From CAZDYI01 sp964509765 (GTDB lineage: Bacteria; Pseudomonadota; Gammaproteobacteria; Tethybacterales; Tethybacteraceae): 16,493 bases of DNA. This document shows, piece by piece, positions 14,087 to 16,493 of this stretch. Location: the NCBI GenBank assembly GCA_964509765.1, contig CAZDYI010000003.1:1-16493 (forward strand). Reading direction: 5' to 3'. The position numbers and the translations under genes were made by a program. The notes under the pieces are model-generated. The model did not search any database. It worked only from the letters and a program-made list of their open reading frames with translations, and was not told where the DNA came from. The stretch's first letter is position 1; each line of letters opens with the position of its first letter.

Positions 14087-15448
14087 ATGGCTGAAGCAAC
14101 CGCAAAGCAGCAGGAACAGGAGCACAAGCTTTCCGAGAGGGACCTCAAGTCCTTCTGGATGCCGTTCTCGAGCAACCGCGACTTCAAGGAAAGGCCGCGA
14201 CTGTTCGTCGGCTCCGGCGGGATGCACTTCACCACCGCCGACGGCAGGCAGGTCCTCGACGCGACCGCCGGCCTGTGGTGCTGCAACTGCGGGCACAACA
14301 ACGAGGAGATAGTCGCGGCGATCCAGCGCCAGGCCGCGACCCTGGACTTCTCGCCCGCGTTCCAGATGGGCCACCCGGCGGTCTTCGAGCTCGCCGGAAC
14401 GCTCGCGGAGGACGTCTTCCCCGGCGACCTCAACTCGATCTTCTTCACCAACTCGGGATCCGAGGCGGTCGACACCGCGCTGAAGATCGCCCTTGCGCAC
14501 CACCGCCACAACGGCGAGGGGCAGCGCACGCTGTTCGTCGGCCGCGACCGCGCCTACCACGGCGTCAACTTCGGCGGGATCTCCGTCGGCGGGATCGGCA
14601 ACAACCGCAAGTGGTTCGGCAACACGCTGCGCGCGGCGCACGTCCGCCACACCCACGACCTGTCGCGCAACGCATTCTCGAGGGGCCTGCCCAAGCACGG
14701 CGGCGAGGAGTTCGCCGCCGACCTCGACCGGATCCTCGCGATCCACGACCCGTCTACCGTCGCGGCCGTGATCGTCGAGCCGGTCGCCGGGTCGACCGGC
14801 GTGCTGCTGCCGCCCGAGGGCTACCTCGAGCGCGTCGCCGCGACCTGCAAGAAGCACGGCATCCTGCTGATCCTCGACGAGGTGATCACCGCCTTCGGGC
14901 GCGTGGGCGACACCGTCGCCGCGCGGCGGCTCGGGATCGAGGCGGACATGGTCACGTTCGCCAAGGGCGTCAACAGCGGGACCGTCCCGCTCGGCGGCGT
15001 CGCGATCCGCGAGTCGATCTACGAGAACTTCCTCGAGAGGACCTCGGGGAGGATGATCGACCTCTTCCACGGCTACACCTACTCCGGCCACCCGCTTGCG
15101 ATCGCCGCGGCGGTCGCCGCGCAGCGGGTCTACCGCGAGAAGGGCCTTTACACCAGGGCGCTCGAGCTCGAGGAGAAGTGGGCGGACGGGATCCACTCGC
15201 TGCGGGACGCGCCCAACGTCATCGACGTGCGCAACTACGGCCTGATCGGGGCGGTCGAGCTCGCGCCGCGCGAGGGCGAGCCCACCGCGCGCGCGTACGA
15301 CGCATTCTGCGACGCGTTCTGGAACGAGGACCTGCTGATCCGGACGACCGGCGACATCATCGCGCTGTCGCCGCCGCTGATCGTCGAGGAGGAGCAGATC
15401 GACGAGATCTTCAGGCGCCTGAGGAAGGTCCTCGAGCGCGCGAAGTGA
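14087..15448 (+). CDS. Omega-amino acid:pyruvate aminotransferase (class III)
   Basis: A PLP enzyme that moves the amino group of beta-alanine or another omega-amino acid to pyruvate, giving malonate semialdehyde (or analogue) and alanine. The 453 residues follow the class III fold and the beta-alanine:pyruvate branch in particular: SFWMPFSSNRDFKERPRLF (22-40), NSGSEAVDTALK (122-133), RAYHGVNFGGISVGGIGNNR (155-174), LILDEVITAFGR with the PLP-binding Asp264, Lys293 in FAKGVNSGTVPLGG, and HGYTYSGHP. An unusual WCCNCGH stands at 64-70 where relatives have fewer cysteines. GGAG lies 7 bases before the ATG. The neighbouring divergent mmsA would consume the malonate semialdehyde. The next gene, a DadA-like oxidase, converges with 7 bases between stops. 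The exact amine donor is inferred from family and context. Confidence 0.92.
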   Translation: MAEATAKQQEQEHKLSERDLKSFWMPFSSNRDFKERPRLFVGSGGMHFTTADGRQVLDATAGLWCCNCGHNNEEIVAAIQRQAATLDFSPAFQMGHPAVFELAGTLAEDVFPGDLNSIFFTNSGSEAVDTALKIALAHHRHNGEGQRTLFVGRDRAYHGVNFGGISVGGIGNNRKWFGNTLRAAHVRHTHDLSRNAFSRGLPKHGGEEFAADLDRILAIHDPSTVAAVIVEPVAGSTGVLLPPEGYLERVAATCKKHGILLILDEVITAFGRVGDTVAARRLGIEADMVTFAKGVNSGTVPLGGVAIRESIYENFLERTSGRMIDLFHGYTYSGHPLAIAAAVAAQRVYREKGLYTRALELEEKWADGIHSLRDAPNVIDVRNYGLIGAVELAPREGEPTARAYDAFCDAFWNEDLLIRTTGDIIALSPPLIVEEEQIDEIFRRLRKVLERAK

Positions 15449-15455
15449 CGGCCGG

Positions 15456-16493
15456 CTAGGCGAACCTCTCTATCCCGAACGGAGCGAGGGGAACCGGCGG
15501 GTTCGTGCCGGCAGCAAGGCCGGCCACGCAGCGGGCTGTGGCCGCGGCCTGCGTCAGGCCGAGGTGCCCGTGGCCGAATGCGTAGATCACGTTGGGGGCC
15601 TTCTGGCTCGGGCCGATGACAGGCAGCGAGTCGGGAGTGGAAGGCCTGTTGCCCATCCACTTGACCGCGCCCTCGGTCTTCAGGCCCGGCATGAGCCCGG
15701 TCGCGGCCTTCTCGAGCCTGGCGTGGATCTTCTCCGACGGCGGGTTCGACTTGTCGTCGAACTCGATCCAGCCGCCGATGCGCAGCCCGCCCGTCATCGG
15801 CGTAACCGCCAGGCCGAGGTCCTCGACGATCACCGGGTACTCGGACGTCACGCCGGAGCGGGGATAGGTCTGGTTGTAGCCGCGCTGGCTCGTGAGCAGG
15901 ACCGGGTCGCCGAGCTTGGCCGCAATCTCGCCCGACCAGGCCCCCGCGGCCACGACGCAGCCGTCGCACTGCCGGACGTCGCCGCCCTCGAGGACGACCT
16001 CGACGGTTCCGTCGGCGGCCCTGCGCACCTCGAGCGCCCTGCCCCTTTGCAGGGCCGCGCCGCCTGCCGCGGCATGGGCGGTGAGTCCCCGCACGACCAT
16101 GGAGGGGTCCATCGAGTACCCGTCGCCGGGCGCGTAGTAGGCGCAGTCGAGGTTGCCGCGGAAGCCGGACGCCATCTCGGGCAGGTCCTTGGGGTTGACC
16201 CTGGAGTGCTCCACCCTGTACTCCCCCTTCCTGTTCCAGGTCTCGATCGCCTTGGCGGAAGCGGCCTTAGAGGTGTACCCGTAGAGCACGCCGCTCCTGT
16301 GGATCCTGTCGGAGATGCCGGCCTCGCCGCAGAGCTTCTCGGTCGACTCCCAGCCGATCCTGTTTAGCGCGGCCATCGCGACCATGGTCTTCTCGACGCT
16401 CGCGGGCCGGCATGCGAGCACCGCCGCCTTGAACCAGGAGGCGTCCGCCTTGATGCTCGACTTGGTCACGAACAGCGGGCCGCTCGAGCGCAT
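15456..16493 (-). CDS. DadA-like FAD-dependent D-amino-acid dehydrogenase / DAO family, N-terminus outside window
   Basis: The C-terminal 345 residues of a DAO-fold flavoprotein that deaminates D-amino acids or a related amine. Visible are a substrate-domain stretch with SGVLYGYTS, the GDGYSMDPSMVVRGL segment, the second FAD-contact region GCVVAAGAWSGEIA, GLRIGGWIEF, WMGNRPSTPDSLPVIGPS and the closing FGHGHLGLT, all typical of DadA-like proteins. The N-terminal GxGxxG FAD-binding motif is missing only because the gene continues beyond base 16493; the Met at the edge is probably internal. The stop is 7 bases from the convergent aminotransferase stop. The substrate is unknown; proline- or hydroxyproline-type oxidases of this family are alternatives. 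Confidence 0.88.
   Translation of the reverse strand: MRSSGPLFVTKSSIKADASWFKAAVLACRPASVEKTMVAMAALNRIGWESTEKLCGEAGISDRIHRSGVLYGYTSKAASAKAIETWNRKGEYRVEHSRVNPKDLPEMASGFRGNLDCAYYAPGDGYSMDPSMVVRGLTAHAAAGGAALQRGRALEVRRAADGTVEVVLEGGDVRQCDGCVVAAGAWSGEIAAKLGDPVLLTSQRGYNQTYPRSGVTSEYPVIVEDLGLAVTPMTGGLRIGGWIEFDDKSNPPSEKIHARLEKAATGLMPGLKTEGAVKWMGNRPSTPDSLPVIGPSQKAPNVIYAFGHGHLGLTQAAATARCVAGLAAGTNPPVPLAPFGIERFA

Noticed and set aside
1..16493. tRNA, rRNA, CRISPR, insertion sequence or prophage signals
   Set aside because: Reading both strands I found no direct-repeat array, terminal inverted repeats with a transposase, integrase, or tRNA-like cloverleaf; the window looks like ordinary chromosome. A tool scan could still find small RNAs.
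15456..16493. DadA-like gene as a truncated pseudogene lacking its FAD-binding domain
   Set aside because: The frame is open to the window edge, so the missing N-terminus is explained by the cut.

Overview
This is a GC-rich, tightly packed chromosomal window from a proteobacterium. A gammaproteobacterial origin is my best guess, because the arginine genes encode the linear pathway (a classical kinase-fold plus GNAT ArgA next to an ArgE deacetylase), but I cannot fix the lineage from sequence alone. Arginine is very often encoded by AGG (12 of 27 Arg codons in argE by hand count), which is unusual for GC-rich gammaproteobacteria. I see no rRNA, tRNA, CRISPR, insertion sequence or phage gene, and no gene-free stretch above 300 bases.

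Layout from left to right. (1) 2-3485, + strand: a PatB/MalY-type PLP enzyme (5' end outside the window), argE and argA, nearly touching or overlapping, so probably one operon. (2) 3571-5965, + strand: a sulfur-handling block with an exported double-domain rhodanese, a strong intrinsic terminator, a YeeE/YedE-type sulfur transporter and a tiny membrane-anchored protein with a CxxCxxxC tail. (3) 6013-7976, - strand: class II fumarase fumC and, downstream, an unrecognised protein with a four-cysteine module and a Pro/Glu/Ala-rich tail. (4) 8141-8800, + strand: an XRE-cupin regulator divergent from fumC. (5) 8823-10415, - strand: long-form serA. (6) 10512-11210, + strand: a solitary beta-class DNA methyltransferase with a DPQY catalytic motif. 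(7) 11218-12315, - strand: yceI and a cytochrome b561 gene as a pair. (8) 12460-15448: divergent mmsA and an omega-amino acid:pyruvate aminotransferase, a beta-alanine / omega-amino acid degradation module. (9) 15456-16493, - strand: the C-terminal part of a DadA-like FAD amine oxidase running off the right edge.

Most of the window is amino-acid metabolism: arginine and serine synthesis, and omega-amino acid and D-amino acid breakdown. It also holds a compact periplasmic sulfur-transfer/transport set. The places most worth a second look are the sulfur block with its Cys-rich micro-protein and internal terminator, the DPQY methyltransferase, the PatB-like enzyme that has Gly where its family has the PLP-anchoring Asp, the divergent ArgA C-terminus, and the four-Cys unknown protein with a structured leader.
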